Below are positions 45,156-54,450 of a stretch of 64,000 bases of DNA, piece by piece. The notes under the pieces were generated by a model, which saw nothing but the letters and a program-made list of their open reading frames with translations, had not been told where the DNA came from and ran no database searches. How positions within the stretch are numbered: the first letter of the stretch is position 1; each line of letters starts with the position of its first letter. This DNA is from CAYWPG01 sp964460035 (lineage in GTDB: Bacteria > Pseudomonadota > Gammaproteobacteria > Nitrococcales > AK92): positions 1 through 64,000 of the forward strand of contig CAYWPG010000010.1 in assembly GCA_964460035.1 (NCBI GenBank). The letters run 5' to 3'. The translations under genes and the position numbers were made by a program.

Positions 45156-46862
45156 CTACTTCGGACTGAGGCCGAATACTTGGGGCGCGATCCCTCCGGT
45201 CAGCGTGCCCCATCGGCGACCGCCGATGAAGATGGGAGCGTAGGTGGCGAACAGGATAAAGCCGTTGGGCAGCACGAACGATCCCATGCCGACGTACTCG
45301 GCGCGGCGCAGGTTGTTGAGCTGGACATCGTCGCTGACCGTGAAGGTGAGCGCCTGGCTGTTGACCGCGTCCTTGCGCGGATCGCCAGTGGGAGGCTGCG
45401 AGGCCGAGCTGGGCAGAAGCGGCGTATAGCCGTTGTCGGTCGTCAGGCCGTAGTAAAGCGTGTACTGGCTATCCTCGGCGCTAAACTGGTCGATCAGCGC
45501 CTGGCAAGCGTCCCGCAACGGTTGTATGTAGTTGGTCTCGAAATGGTATTTGCTGACGGGGTGGGGACGGTAGTTCTCATCGAACAGGTCCACGCCCTCG
45601 GCGGCCAGTTTCTCCATGACGGCCTGAATCGTATCGCGCCGCTTGATCAGCAGATCCATGATCGGTTCCAGTTTCCCGCGGCCGATCCGGAAACGGCTGA
45701 GCTCCTGTAGCGAGAGGTTGGTGGTATCGCGCAGCGTGTCGGCATGCTTGAACGAGAGTTGCATCTGCTGCCCGATCCGTGCGGCCAGATCGCGGATTTC
45801 CGTGCTGCGCCGATGGCTCTCTTCGTTAGTGACCGAAAGCTCCTCGATGGCGGAGCCGACTTGCAGCAGCGCATCGTGGTTCTGCTGGAAGTCGCTCACC
45901 ATGCGCTCGAACTGTCCCGCGGCTTCACTGATGGCGGAACGTGCGGCATCCGCCTGCTCGATAACGGCGCCGGTAGTGTTGGCGGTGCGACCGACCGCGG
46001 TGCTCATGGCCTCCACCAGCTCGTTAATCTGCTCGGCTGCCGTACGCACCTTGCCCGCTAAACCGCGCACCTCCTCGGCAACGACCGCGAAGCCGCGACC
46101 GTGCTCGCCAGCGCGGGAGGCTTCGATGGCAGCATTCAGTGCCAGCATATTGGTCTGGGTGGCGAAGCCCTCGACGGTTGCCAGTATCCCGCGAATATCC
46201 TCAGAGGTAGTAACGAGTTGCTCCACCGTGCCGCCGAACTCTCTTAGCGAATCGGTCACTTCGGCGATCTGGTCGACTACCTTACGCAGTTGCACCAGCG
46301 AGCTGCGGGCAGACTCCAGATTGCTGGAGTTGGTCATTGTCAGCTCGTTCGCGCGTTCGGAAACCTCCCCCAAGGCGTGCGCGGTCTGTTCGCTGGAGCG
46401 GAAAACCAGTTCCGAGTACTCGTCCTGCTTGCTTGCGTCCTTGTTGGCGTTTTCCGATAGATAGCGGCCTTGTCCGGCAGCGAGGCCGATAGCCAGATTC
46501 CGCTGCTGAAGCTCCTCGAAGGTGCTGCGCAAGCGTTCCATGAACGCGTTGAAGAGCTGCGCGAATTCGCGCTGCCGCCGGCCCTTGGGCTCGCTGATCT
46601 GTTGCGACAGATCCAGTTGTTGCGCCTGCGTGCTTCGCAGTATTCGGACGACCTCGTCTAGCATGGTGCTGCCGGTCCCGTCCTGGCGAGTGGCCATGAA
46701 GATCGCAACTGCGGAGGCGGCAAGCAGGCCGAGGACCACCCACAAACTCCAGCCGCTTAGGTGAACGGCGGTAAGCACGGCAGTGGCCAGCAAACAAGCT
46801 AATCCGCCGAGACCGGCGATAGAGAGCGCGGGCGGGTCGCCCGATGGCATCTTGAACAGCAT
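45156..46862 (-). CDS. Methyl-accepting chemotaxis protein with C-terminal sensor-like domain
   Basis: A 568-aa chemoreceptor. Two N-terminal membrane helices (about 14-55) are followed by a coiled-coil linker and the MCP signalling domain (about 130-390). The hairpin tip is FATQTNMLALNAAIEASRAGEHGRGFAVVAEEVRGLA. Unusually, there is almost no periplasmic loop. Instead about 180 residues follow the signalling domain (FDENYRPHPVSKYHFETNY to WGTLTGGIAPQ), resembling the cytosolic cache-like C-terminus of some chemoreceptors. Sensing is probably cytoplasmic. The start at 46862 has GGAGGAGATGCG upstream. No che genes are nearby. Confidence 0.88.
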   Translation of the reverse strand: MLFKMPSGDPPALSIAGLGGLACLLATAVLTAVHLSGWSLWVVLGLLAASAVAIFMATRQDGTGSTMLDEVVRILRSTQAQQLDLSQQISEPKGRRQREFAQLFNAFMERLRSTFEELQQRNLAIGLAAGQGRYLSENANKDASKQDEYSELVFRSSEQTAHALGEVSERANELTMTNSSNLESARSSLVQLRKVVDQIAEVTDSLREFGGTVEQLVTTSEDIRGILATVEGFATQTNMLALNAAIEASRAGEHGRGFAVVAEEVRGLAGKVRTAAEQINELVEAMSTAVGRTANTTGAVIEQADAARSAISEAAGQFERMVSDFQQNHDALLQVGSAIEELSVTNEESHRRSTEIRDLAARIGQQMQLSFKHADTLRDTTNLSLQELSRFRIGRGKLEPIMDLLIKRRDTIQAVMEKLAAEGVDLFDENYRPHPVSKYHFETNYIQPLRDACQALIDQFSAEDSQYTLYYGLTTDNGYTPLLPSSASQPPTGDPRKDAVNSQALTFTVSDDVQLNNLRRAEYVGMGSFVLPNGFILFATYAPIFIGGRRWGTLTGGIAPQVFGLSPK

Positions 46863-47180
46863 CGCATCTCCTCCTGTGGCATCTGCCGACACGGCCGTAT
46901 AACAAGGCATCTGACGTGCCTATGCTTGAAGAGCACGGCGTGCGACTCTGGGCGCAGTACGCAGCGTGCCCATGAAGATGTGACATTAGTTCATCTTCTT
47001 CCCTAAGAATAACGGCAAATAATGTGAAAGCGGTAGCGGAAAAGACGATGAGGTTGTGGTAACGCTGAGCTTGTGTGCAGCGTCTGCGCAAGGAGCGGTC
47101 GCTACCTTGGCGGCGCAGCGCCCGCCAGCGGCCGGAATCTGCGAGCCGCGTCTGCGCTGGGCAGTTGAAGGCTGAGTGGG
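46863..47180. other. Gap of about 320 nt without a gene
   Basis: It holds the chemoreceptor promoter region. An AT-rich stretch lies around 46975-47035. No gene or repeat was recognised. Confidence 0.45.
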
Positions 47181-47876
47181 CTAATCCCGCGCGCTTCTGC
47201 CCAGATACACGTTCACGGTGCGGAACTCGTCGAACTCGTCCAGATTCGGCCAGGTCGAGCTGGATGTGCAGAAGAGGCGGCGGTAACCGGGGTATCGGAA
47301 GTTCTTGACCCTGGAGTCGGCTATCAGCACACGCTGCGCCCGTTGGCGCAGGCGTGGCAGCCAGGCGAGATTGGCGCGGTCGTACAGGACGTCGGCGGCG
47401 ATAATGAGATCCGCCGATGGCGGCAATGCATCGAAGTCCGCTGCCAGCTCGATCTGCACCCCGTTGAGCTGCGCGTTGCAGCGGGCAGCCAAGAGCGCAT
47501 CGGGATCGATGTCGCAGGCGATGACGCGGCGGGCACCCGCCTTGGCGGCTGCTACCGCCGCGACGCCCGAGCCGGTGCCGAAGTCGATCACGTACCGGTC
47601 TTTTACCAGTGAGGGATTGTCGAGCAGATAACGCGCGAGCGCCTGTCCGCTCGCCCAGCAGAACGCCCAGTAGGCAGGATATTCCAGCACTGCCTGGGTC
47701 TCTTCGGGGGTAAGCAGATCGCTGCGGAAGTCGGCATTGATCAGATACAGTGCAAGTTCTGGAACGTCCGGCAGCGCCGCGGCTTCCACGCGTGCTGCGG
47801 GCAGAATCCGCCCCAGGCGGGCAGTCAGCTCGGGGTGGACTAGCGGGAGGCGGGCGGCGTCGTAGACTTGATTCAT
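47181..47876 (-). CDS. Class I SAM-dependent methyltransferase (ETF-beta/PrmA-like)
   Basis: A 231-aa methyltransferase. YVIDFGTGSGVAAVAAAKAGARRVIACDIDPDAL is motif I and motif II of the Rossmann fold, and DLIIAADVLYDRANL is the post-motif region with DxxY. The layout matches the METTL20/ETF-beta lysine methyltransferase branch near PrmA. The ATG at 47876 was chosen; the open frame upstream has extra Met codons. Substrate unproven. Confidence 0.85.
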   Translation of the reverse strand: MNQVYDAARLPLVHPELTARLGRILPAARVEAAALPDVPELALYLINADFRSDLLTPEETQAVLEYPAYWAFCWASGQALARYLLDNPSLVKDRYVIDFGTGSGVAAVAAAKAGARRVIACDIDPDALLAARCNAQLNGVQIELAADFDALPPSADLIIAADVLYDRANLAWLPRLRQRAQRVLIADSRVKNFRYPGYRRLFCTSSSTWPNLDEFDEFRTVNVYLGRSARD

Positions 47877-48007
47877 GCCGCAAATGATACCGCCTTCAGT
47901 TGCTGCGGTAACCAGTGGCGGTACGGCGAACCGGTCGTCGCGACGGTACATGATAGCGTAGGCGAGCGGCGCCGGAGTCTTGCCGCGCACTCGCCATTGG
48001 CAAGGGC

Positions 48008-48445
48008 ATGAGAGCTGTGATTGAAGTCGTTGTCGTTCTCGAATTTCACGTCGATCCGTCAGTCCCGTATAGCAAGAACTGGAAGCGGCTTGACGGCAGC
48101 ACGCTGGAACGGCACCTCTCCGTGCCCGAGGTGATGCTGGCGGCCGGCAATTATCTGGAATTGCCGCTGGATGGGGTGACCCGCGACATCAAGATCGACT
48201 ATTTATGCTGGCGTGTGCCCAACGGGCTACTCGCCGTTCATACCGTGCCCGGCGAAGACTTGGCCGAGGAGTTGCGAGCACTGGGATTGCGGGCGTGGCG
48301 GCCGTGGATAGGGCGGCGTGCCGCTGAAGAGTTCTTGCAGCGTTGCGCTACAGAGGGTTGGAGCGTTCATCGCGAGTCGGCGTCATCGCACCAGCCGCCC
48401 GCGAATCGAGAAGCGAGCCGTGCCCGGCGTGAGCCAACTTTATGA
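48008..48445 (+). CDS. Conserved-looking protein of unknown function
   Basis: A 145-aa protein with no signal or membrane segment. Phe/Tyr/Trp-containing blocks (FHVDPSVPYSKNWKRLD, IKIDYLCWRVPNG) look protein-like, but no family is recognised. AAGGGC stands directly before the ATG, and the start may be later. It is divergent to the methyltransferase gene. Confidence 0.5.
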   Translation: MRAVIEVVVVLEFHVDPSVPYSKNWKRLDGSTLERHLSVPEVMLAAGNYLELPLDGVTRDIKIDYLCWRVPNGLLAVHTVPGEDLAEELRALGLRAWRPWIGRRAAEEFLQRCATEGWSVHRESASSHQPPANREASRARREPTL

Positions 48446-48508
48446 GGGCGCGCTTGCGTAGCGCGCGCTCCGAGCGGCGCTTCCTTGCGCCGCCCGGAAT
48501 TGCACGAC

Positions 48509-49873
48509 TTAAGTGCCGCAGCCGATGCGGGCAGTACTGATTACGAAGTTATCCAGGTAACGTTCCTGCTCGACCGGGGTACCGGCGTTCCAGTAGTTCT
48601 CCAGGAACACGGCGTTGATGCCGTACGCGTTGTAGCTGCCGACCCAGTTCAGGTCGGTGCGGCGCACGTCGAGCTTGTCGTTGACCCACAGCTCGAAGAT
48701 GCCGTTGGCTTGGCCGGCGTCGTTCAAGCGCACGCGCGCCTCCACGCACTGCCACTGACCGCGGCGGGCGGGCTCGAACAGCGGCGTGCTGCCGCGCCGC
48801 GCGCCCAGCCAGCGCAGGTTGTTGAAGTCGTTGTAGCGCGTGGTGACCAGGCGGCCCGAAGCATCGACGCCGGTGGCCGGGTCGATCATCAGATAGTTCT
48901 GGTTCGGCCCGGGATCGGTTCCGCTCCAGACGTGGGCGATCATCGCCTGCGACCAGTTCGAGCCGGAGAACACCATGGCACGGCTCAGCTTGTCGGCGCC
49001 GCCGCCTTGCCAGTTCTCGGGCAGTTTGACGAAGACTCGCCAGTATACGTCGCGGTAGTTGCGGGTGCCGCCGTCTACCGGACGGAAACTGGCCGAGGGC
49101 GTGCGGCCGAAGGCGACCTTGAAGTTACCGGCTTCCCGGCTGCCGATCAGATAACGCCCCACGGCGGCACGCGAGCCGTTACGGCCTACGCCGTTACGCA
49201 GCGCCATGGTGGACTCGAAGTAGGCGGAACGGCGGTCCTGCTCGAAGTCGTCGCACCAGATCCATTCCGGTTTGGGCGAGGCGCACTCATTGACCGGTAC
49301 TCCGGTGACAGGGGGCGGCGGAGGCGGGGTGTCGTTTCCACCACCACCACTACTCACGGGAGTGGTCACACTATTGCAGGCCTGCGGCCCTTCTTCGCCT
49401 GCTGCATTGACGCCCGTGACACAGATCCAGTACGAGCCGTTGAGCGGGACATCCGTCAGCACAACCTCATTGCGTTCGGTCGACGCATCGATGGACCAGC
49501 GGCTGCCCTCGTTCACGCCTCCGCGATAGCGATAGCTCGCTGCCGCTCCGTTGTCGGGGGCTTCCCAGGCCACCTTGATGTCGGCGCCGGTGTCTTTGGT
49601 TCTGATCAGCTCGAACTGGGGCTGACCGGGACGGGTGGGCGTGGCGGACCTTCCCGGCTGCTGGTCGTCGCCTCCCGGCTGTTGATCATCTCCTCCTGGT
49701 TGCTGGTCATTCCCTCCCGGCTGTTCCCCATCGTCGCCGGGTGATTGAGAGGGAGGAGGAGTGAAGATGGGCGGGATACCGCCGCTATCGCCTTCGCCGC
49801 CACAGGCGGTTACCAGCAGAAGTAAGATGGCCACGGCTGCCGCACGCCATCGCCAGAGTATCGTCGTATGCAT
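48509..49873 (-). CDS. Lipoprotein with FnIII and jellyroll domains, paralog 2
   Basis: A 454-aa lipoprotein. The signal peptide has lipobox VTAC (LLLLVTACGGEG). A Pro/Gly/Gln/Asp linker contains three near-copies of QQPGGDD (about 55-80). One fibronectin III-like domain follows (about 88-185, PGQPQFELIRTKDTG to NSVTTPVSS), then a Pro stretch. The jellyroll begins NECASPKPEWIWCDDFEQDR and ends STARIGCGT, as in paralogs 1 and 3. It is an envelope-exposed carbohydrate-binding or lyase-like protein by inference. Bases 48755-48950 are almost identical to 63805-64000 in inverted orientation. Confidence 0.85.
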   Translation of the reverse strand: MHTTILWRWRAAAVAILLLLVTACGGEGDSGGIPPIFTPPPSQSPGDDGEQPGGNDQQPGGDDQQPGGDDQQPGRSATPTRPGQPQFELIRTKDTGADIKVAWEAPDNGAAASYRYRGGVNEGSRWSIDASTERNEVVLTDVPLNGSYWICVTGVNAAGEEGPQACNSVTTPVSSGGGGNDTPPPPPPVTGVPVNECASPKPEWIWCDDFEQDRRSAYFESTMALRNGVGRNGSRAAVGRYLIGSREAGNFKVAFGRTPSASFRPVDGGTRNYRDVYWRVFVKLPENWQGGGADKLSRAMVFSGSNWSQAMIAHVWSGTDPGPNQNYLMIDPATGVDASGRLVTTRYNDFNNLRWLGARRGSTPLFEPARRGQWQCVEARVRLNDAGQANGIFELWVNDKLDVRRTDLNWVGSYNAYGINAVFLENYWNAGTPVEQERYLDNFVISTARIGCGT

Positions 49874-50200
49874 GGTTATTGCCTTTAGCTAACTTTGTCG
49901 TTCGCAGTGCTGCGGGCCGTGGGAGGCGACGGAGCCGGGCTTAGCGAGCCGTGCCCTATGGCAGGGCGGGATCGCGCGCCCATAGCGGCACACGAGCCTG
50001 TGGGAGAAGAGGCGCGAGCCGCCGTCCCCCTCGGAAACACGCAGCGTTGAGTTAGCCAGTCTGGCCGGCGGCGCTTGTTTCTGGAGTGATACTCTTCACG
50101 GGGAGTGGGGAAACAGTGCACAAGTTCGCCACCCAGCAGCCAGCTGTCGCAGGGTGGCGACAGTATTTAAATCAATAGCTTATAGAGTTGTTTTTAAGTG
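49874..50200. other. Gap of about 330 nt with a weak hairpin
   Basis: TCGCCACCC (50126-50134) and GGGTGGCGA (50152-50160) form a stem with a 17-nt loop, a possible terminator for the enoyl-CoA hydratase gene on the minus strand. No gene was recognised. Confidence 0.4.
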
Positions 50201-51061
50201 TTATTCGAACTCGCGCGGCTCCCACCAGGGGTAGAAGTCGGGCAGATCCTTGCTCGGACGCATGGAGAAACGGGCCTGCCGCTTTTCCAGGAACGCCGTA
50301 ACGCCTTCCTGCACGTCGGCGGACTTGCCCATGTACGCGATGGCTCGCGAATCGATCTTATGTGCTTCCATCGGATGATCGGCGCCCAGCATGCGCCACA
50401 TCATCTGGCGATTCAGCGTGGCGGCGACGGCGGAGGTGTTGTCGGCGATCTCGCGTGCTAGAGCGTACGTTGCGGGCAGCAGCTCTTCCGGCGCGTGCAG
50501 GCTGCGCACCAAACCCCCGCGCAGCGCTTCCTCGGCATCGAAAACGCGCCCGCTGTATACCCACTCCGCGGCTTGCTGCATTCCGACCAGACGCGGCAGG
50601 AACCAGCTCGAGCAGGCTTCCATGGTGATGCCACGGCGCGCGAACACGAAGCCGAACCGGGCATTGGTGGATGCAAGGCGGATGTCCATGGGCAAGGTCA
50701 TGGTCACGCCCACACCCACTGCAGCACCGTTGATCGCCGCGATCAGCGGTTTCTTGCAGTCGTACAAGCGCAGCGAGACAGTGCCGCCGCCATCGCGCAG
50801 CCCGGTGCCCAGGTCCGCGTCGTCGCGCTTGTCGCGATTGAAGGTATCGCCGCCTTTTTCCAGGTCCGCTCCGGCGCAGAACGCTTTACCTGCCCCAGTG
50901 ACCACGATGACCCGCACGTCGTCATCGTCGTCCGCTCGGTCGATCGCTTCGATCAGCTCGCGTCGCATCTGGGCGTTGAACGCGTTCATGCGCTCCGGGC
51001 GCTGCAGAGTCAGTGTGAGAATGCCGTCGGCGACACGGTAATCCAGAGTCTCAAAGCTCAT
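50201..51061 (-). CDS. Enoyl-CoA hydratase/isomerase
   Basis: A 286-aa crotonase-fold protein. The oxyanion-hole and catalytic blocks are GAGKAFCAGADLEKGG and PLIAAINGAAVGVGVTMTLPMDIRLAS. RFGFVFARRGITMEACSSWFLPRLVG carries the position of the second catalytic acid. It hydrates enoyl-CoA in beta-oxidation-like degradation. Length is normal. It is divergent to the acyl-CoA ligase. Confidence 0.92.
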   Translation of the reverse strand: MSFETLDYRVADGILTLTLQRPERMNAFNAQMRRELIEAIDRADDDDDVRVIVVTGAGKAFCAGADLEKGGDTFNRDKRDDADLGTGLRDGGGTVSLRLYDCKKPLIAAINGAAVGVGVTMTLPMDIRLASTNARFGFVFARRGITMEACSSWFLPRLVGMQQAAEWVYSGRVFDAEEALRGGLVRSLHAPEELLPATYALAREIADNTSAVAATLNRQMMWRMLGADHPMEAHKIDSRAIAYMGKSADVQEGVTAFLEKRQARFSMRPSKDLPDFYPWWEPREFE

Positions 51062-51286
51062 GATTTCTCCTTAGCCGTTGGCGCGGAGCCTAGGCTCCGG
51101 CCCATGGTTCTGGTTAGGGAAGAGTGGCCAAGTATACCCACGTACCAAGGCCTCTGAGGAAACACGGGCATACCTGGGTGGTACGCTTCCGGCCGACGGG
51201 TATATAGTCGAAGACGATGCAGGCGCCGCATGCCCATAGAATCGTGCGACCCGGCATTCGTACGCACAATAATTCAGGAGGAGAGT

Positions 51287-52924
51287 ATGCGCGGATTGAT
51301 GATGGACCGGCCGCTGCTCATTTCGCAGATCATTGAGTACGCAGCCGCCAGCTTCCCCGAGCAGGAGGTGGTTTCACGCACTCCCGAGGGCGTGCTACAC
51401 CGCTACACCTATCGACAAGCCGCCGATCGTAGCCGTCAGCTCGCTAATGCGCTGCGCAAATTGGGCGTGGTGGAGGGAGATCGAATTGCTACGGTCGCTT
51501 GGAACACCTACCGCCACTTCGAGATCTACTACGCGGTGTCCGGCATTGGCGCGATCTGCCATACCATCAATCCGCGCCTGCCCGTGGATCAGTTCGAGTA
51601 CATCGTCAACCACGCAAAAGACAAGTACATCTTTCTGGACCTGACTTTCGTGCCGCTGCTGGAGAAGCTGCACAGCCAGTTCCAAGGCGTGGCCGGCTAC
51701 GTCATCATGACCGACGCCGAACATATGCCGCAGACCACTCTGCCGAACGTGTACTGTTACGAAGAGCTGATCAAGGATCAGCCGACCACGTTCGAATGGC
51801 CGGAGTTCGACGAATATCTGGCGTCCTCGCTGTGCTACACCTCGGGGACCACGGGCGTGCCCAAGGGCGTTCTGTACTCCCACCGCTCCACCTTGCTGCA
51901 CGCGTTTTCCGTGCTGGCGTTGCCCGGTTTGGGCTTGAACGAGGACAGCGCAATGCTTCCCGTGGTGCCCATGTTCCACGTCAATGCCTGGGGCGTACCG
52001 TATTTCGGCCCCATGATCGGCGCGAAGATCGTCTTCCCCGGACCTAATCTAGACGGCGCAAGCCTGGCCGAGTTGATGAACGGCGAGGGCGTGACGGACG
52101 CCTGGGGTGTGCCCACCGTCTGGCTTGGCTTGCTTACGCACATGCGCAATACCAACAGCCGTTTCACCTCGCTCAAGCAAGTGTTGATCGGCGGTTCCGC
52201 GGCGCCGCGGGCCATGATGGCCGAGTTCAAGGAAAAGTACGGCGTGGAAGCGCTGCAGGGCTGGGGAATGACCGAGATGAGCCCGGTGGGCACCGTCTCG
52301 TTGATTCGGCCGCGGGATCGCCATCTGTCCGAAGAGGCCAAGCTGGACCGCAAGACCAAGCAGGGACGGGCGCTGTTCGGCGTCGAGATGAAGATCGTGG
52401 ATCCCCAAGGCAACCGGCTCCCGCATGACGGCAAGGCGTTCGGCGAGTTGCTGGTGCGCGGCCCGGCGATCACCAGCGGCTACTACGAGAACGCCGAAGC
52501 CAACGCCAGCGCGTTCGACGCTGAAGGCTGGTTCCGCACCGGGGACGTGGCCACTATCGATCCCGAGGGTTACATGGAGATCGTCGACCGCGCCAAGGAC
52601 GTGATCAAGTCCGGTGGCGAATGGATCAGCTCCATCGATCTGGAGAACGAAGCGGTCGGCCACCCTGAAATTGCCGAGGCCGCCGTGATCGGCGTCCGCC
52701 ATCCGAAGTGGGACGAGCGACCGCTGCTGGTGGTGGTGCGCCAGCCCGGCAGCAAGCTGGATAAGGCCGGCGTGCTGGAGTACCTGCGTCCGCGCGTGGC
52801 GAAGTGGTGGCTGCCCGATGATGTCGTGTTCGTCGACGAGCTGCCGCACAGCGCGACGGGCAAGCTGCAAAAGGCGAAGTTGCGCGAACAGTTCAAGGAC
52901 TATATCTTGCCAGACGCCCAGTAA
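51287..52924 (+). CDS. Fatty-acyl-CoA ligase (AlkK-like)
   Basis: A 545-aa adenylate-forming ligase. P-loop YTSGTTGVPKGVLYSHR, A5-type motif GWGMTEMSPVG, and WFRTGDVATIDPEGYMEIVDRAKDVIKSGGEWIS; the catalytic Lys lies in ATGKLQKAKL. The sequence (RGLMMDRPLLISQIIEYAAASFPEQEVVSR) is typical of medium-chain acyl-CoA synthetases such as AlkK. GGAGGAGAGT precedes the ATG at 51287. It likely activates fatty or aryl-alkanoic acids for the neighbouring enzymes. Confidence 0.93.
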   Translation: MRGLMMDRPLLISQIIEYAAASFPEQEVVSRTPEGVLHRYTYRQAADRSRQLANALRKLGVVEGDRIATVAWNTYRHFEIYYAVSGIGAICHTINPRLPVDQFEYIVNHAKDKYIFLDLTFVPLLEKLHSQFQGVAGYVIMTDAEHMPQTTLPNVYCYEELIKDQPTTFEWPEFDEYLASSLCYTSGTTGVPKGVLYSHRSTLLHAFSVLALPGLGLNEDSAMLPVVPMFHVNAWGVPYFGPMIGAKIVFPGPNLDGASLAELMNGEGVTDAWGVPTVWLGLLTHMRNTNSRFTSLKQVLIGGSAAPRAMMAEFKEKYGVEALQGWGMTEMSPVGTVSLIRPRDRHLSEEAKLDRKTKQGRALFGVEMKIVDPQGNRLPHDGKAFGELLVRGPAITSGYYENAEANASAFDAEGWFRTGDVATIDPEGYMEIVDRAKDVIKSGGEWISSIDLENEAVGHPEIAEAAVIGVRHPKWDERPLLVVVRQPGSKLDKAGVLEYLRPRVAKWWLPDDVVFVDELPHSATGKLQKAKLREQFKDYILPDAQ

Positions 52925-52977
52925 GCGCGCCCTGACAAGGAACTGCCCCCCGTTCGCCTTGAACTTCTTTCGGGGCG

Positions 52978-53006
52978 GCGCCCCGTGGCTTATGCCCGCG
53001 GGGCGC
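52978..53006 (+). terminator. GC-rich hairpin after the ligase gene
   Basis: GCGCCCCG (52978-52985) pairs with CGGGGCGC (52999-53006). It is followed by TTCGCTTTG, a weak T tract, so a likely but imperfect terminator. Confidence 0.5.
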
Positions 53007-53120
53007 TTCGCTTTGTAACCGCGTTGGCGCAACATGTGCGGTGCTCATCGCGCCGTCGTCCAGCCGGTGCCGGACGACGGCTTCACGTCGCTAGTGTCAG
53101 CGGGCTAGAGGAGGAAACAC

Positions 53121-53564
53121 GTGCAATACCTTCACACCATGGTTCGAGTCAGCAACCTCGAGGCTTCGCTGGATTTCTACTGCAATAAGCTTGGCCTGGT
53201 GGAAGTCAGTCGCAAGGAGAGCGAGGCGGGACGATACACGCTGGTTTTTCTGGCGGCGCCCGAGGATCTTGAGCGTGCTCGCAGCGACGATCGCGCGCCT
53301 ATGATCGAGTTGACGTACAACTGGGATCCGGAGGAGTACACCGGCGGCCGCAATTTCGGGCATCTGGCCTACCGCGTGGACGATATTTATGCGCTGTGTC
53401 AGCGCCTGATGGATGCCGGGGTCACGATCAATCGGCCGCCGCGGGACGGTTACATGGCTTTTGTGCGCTCGCCCGACGGCATCTCGATCGAATTGCTGCA
53501 GAAGGGCGATCCGCTGCCGGTGCAAGAGCCGTGGGCGTCTATGCCCAATGTAGGCACCTGGTAG
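53121..53564 (+). CDS. gloA: Glyoxalase/bleomycin-resistance superfamily protein (lactoylglutathione lyase-like)
   Basis: A 147-aa VOC-fold protein starting with GTG after GAGGAGGAAACAC. It has YLHTMVRVSNLEASLDFYCNKLGLVEVSR, then ELTYNWDPEEYTGGRNFGHLAYRVDD and MAFVRSPDGISIELLQK, which together carry the glyoxalase I metal ligands (His, Glu, His, Glu). It probably detoxifies methylglyoxal with glutathione. The C-terminal PWASMPNVGTW is also glyoxalase-like. Confidence 0.88.
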   Translation: MQYLHTMVRVSNLEASLDFYCNKLGLVEVSRKESEAGRYTLVFLAAPEDLERARSDDRAPMIELTYNWDPEEYTGGRNFGHLAYRVDDIYALCQRLMDAGVTINRPPRDGYMAFVRSPDGISIELLQKGDPLPVQEPWASMPNVGTW

Positions 53565-53588
53565 CGGGGCTGTCGCGGGCGACGCGTC

Positions 53589-54173
53589 TTAGCTGTCGCC
53601 CGCATCCGGCGGCTCGCCGCGCTTGCCGCTGGCCCGGCCGGTGACTTTGCTGGTCATCTCCAGCAGCTTCGAGACCTTGGCGCCCAGACGGAGCAGCTGT
53701 TGGAGGCTACGGTTGTCGAGGCGGAACACATCGTTGGACCAGGTGGTGATCAGCTCGATCAGATCGTGCATCTCGCGCATCCGCTGCTGCGCGTACTGCT
53801 CTTCAGGCGTGGTCGGCGCCTCCATCAGAATGTCACGAAGCATGGTCAGCGTGGGATCGATCTCGCGTTTGCGGCGCTGCTCGGCCAGCGTGCGCAGAAT
53901 CTGCCAGATATCGTCCGGGGCCTGATAATATTCGCGCCGATCGCCGGGCAGGTGGCGGCGTTGTACCAGTTGCCAAGCGTCAAGCTCCTTCAGTCCCATA
54001 CTGACGTTGGAGCGCGAAACACCCAGCGCTTCGGTGATCTGATCGGCATTGAGCGGGTGCTCCGAGAGAAAGAGCAAAGCATAAATCTGGCCAACGGTAC
54101 GGTTAATTCCCCACCGACTGCCCATTTCCCCGAAGTGGAGCACGAAAGCTTGCGTTAGTGCTGGTAACTGCAC
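53589..54173 (-). CDS. GbsR/MarR-family transcriptional regulator
   Basis: A 194-aa regulator. The MarR-like winged helix is at about 25-100, with VGQIYALLFLSEHPLNADQITEALGVSRSNVSMGLKEL as the recognition region. A helical C-terminal part (LEMTSKVTGRASGKRG) follows. The opening (LTQAFVLHFGEMGSRWGINRT) fits the GbsR group, whose members control betaine or other small-molecule genes. The start is a GTG at 54173 preceded by AGAAGAG. Its target is unknown; it is divergent to selO. Confidence 0.82.
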   Translation of the reverse strand: MQLPALTQAFVLHFGEMGSRWGINRTVGQIYALLFLSEHPLNADQITEALGVSRSNVSMGLKELDAWQLVQRRHLPGDRREYYQAPDDIWQILRTLAEQRRKREIDPTLTMLRDILMEAPTTPEEQYAQQRMREMHDLIELITTWSNDVFRLDNRSLQQLLRLGAKVSKLLEMTSKVTGRASGKRGEPPDAGDS

Positions 54174-54450
54174 GGGTAGGCTCTTCTTATGGTTTCTGGA
54201 GTAACAGAAAGTAATGCTCAGTGTGCCCCGACGCAAGCATTGCGGGCCCGGCGTTGCCCGGTCCGTCATCGTTTTGCTTGCGCAGGCATTGGCACTGCAC
54301 GCCAATTCGCGACGGCCACAATCAGAAACCTTAGCATGTACTGACGCAGCATGGCGGTCCGCCACCGGGCAGTAAACCCGCCTTGCCATATTGACCTGCA
54401 GGCACCAATGCAGGTGCGACACAAGGCTTGACAGGCCCTGGGAGAGAGCA

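Noticed and set aside
49640..49740. CRISPR-like or tandem DNA repeat
   Set aside because: The short repeats encode the QQPGGDD linker of the lipoprotein; they are in frame and protein-level, not an array.
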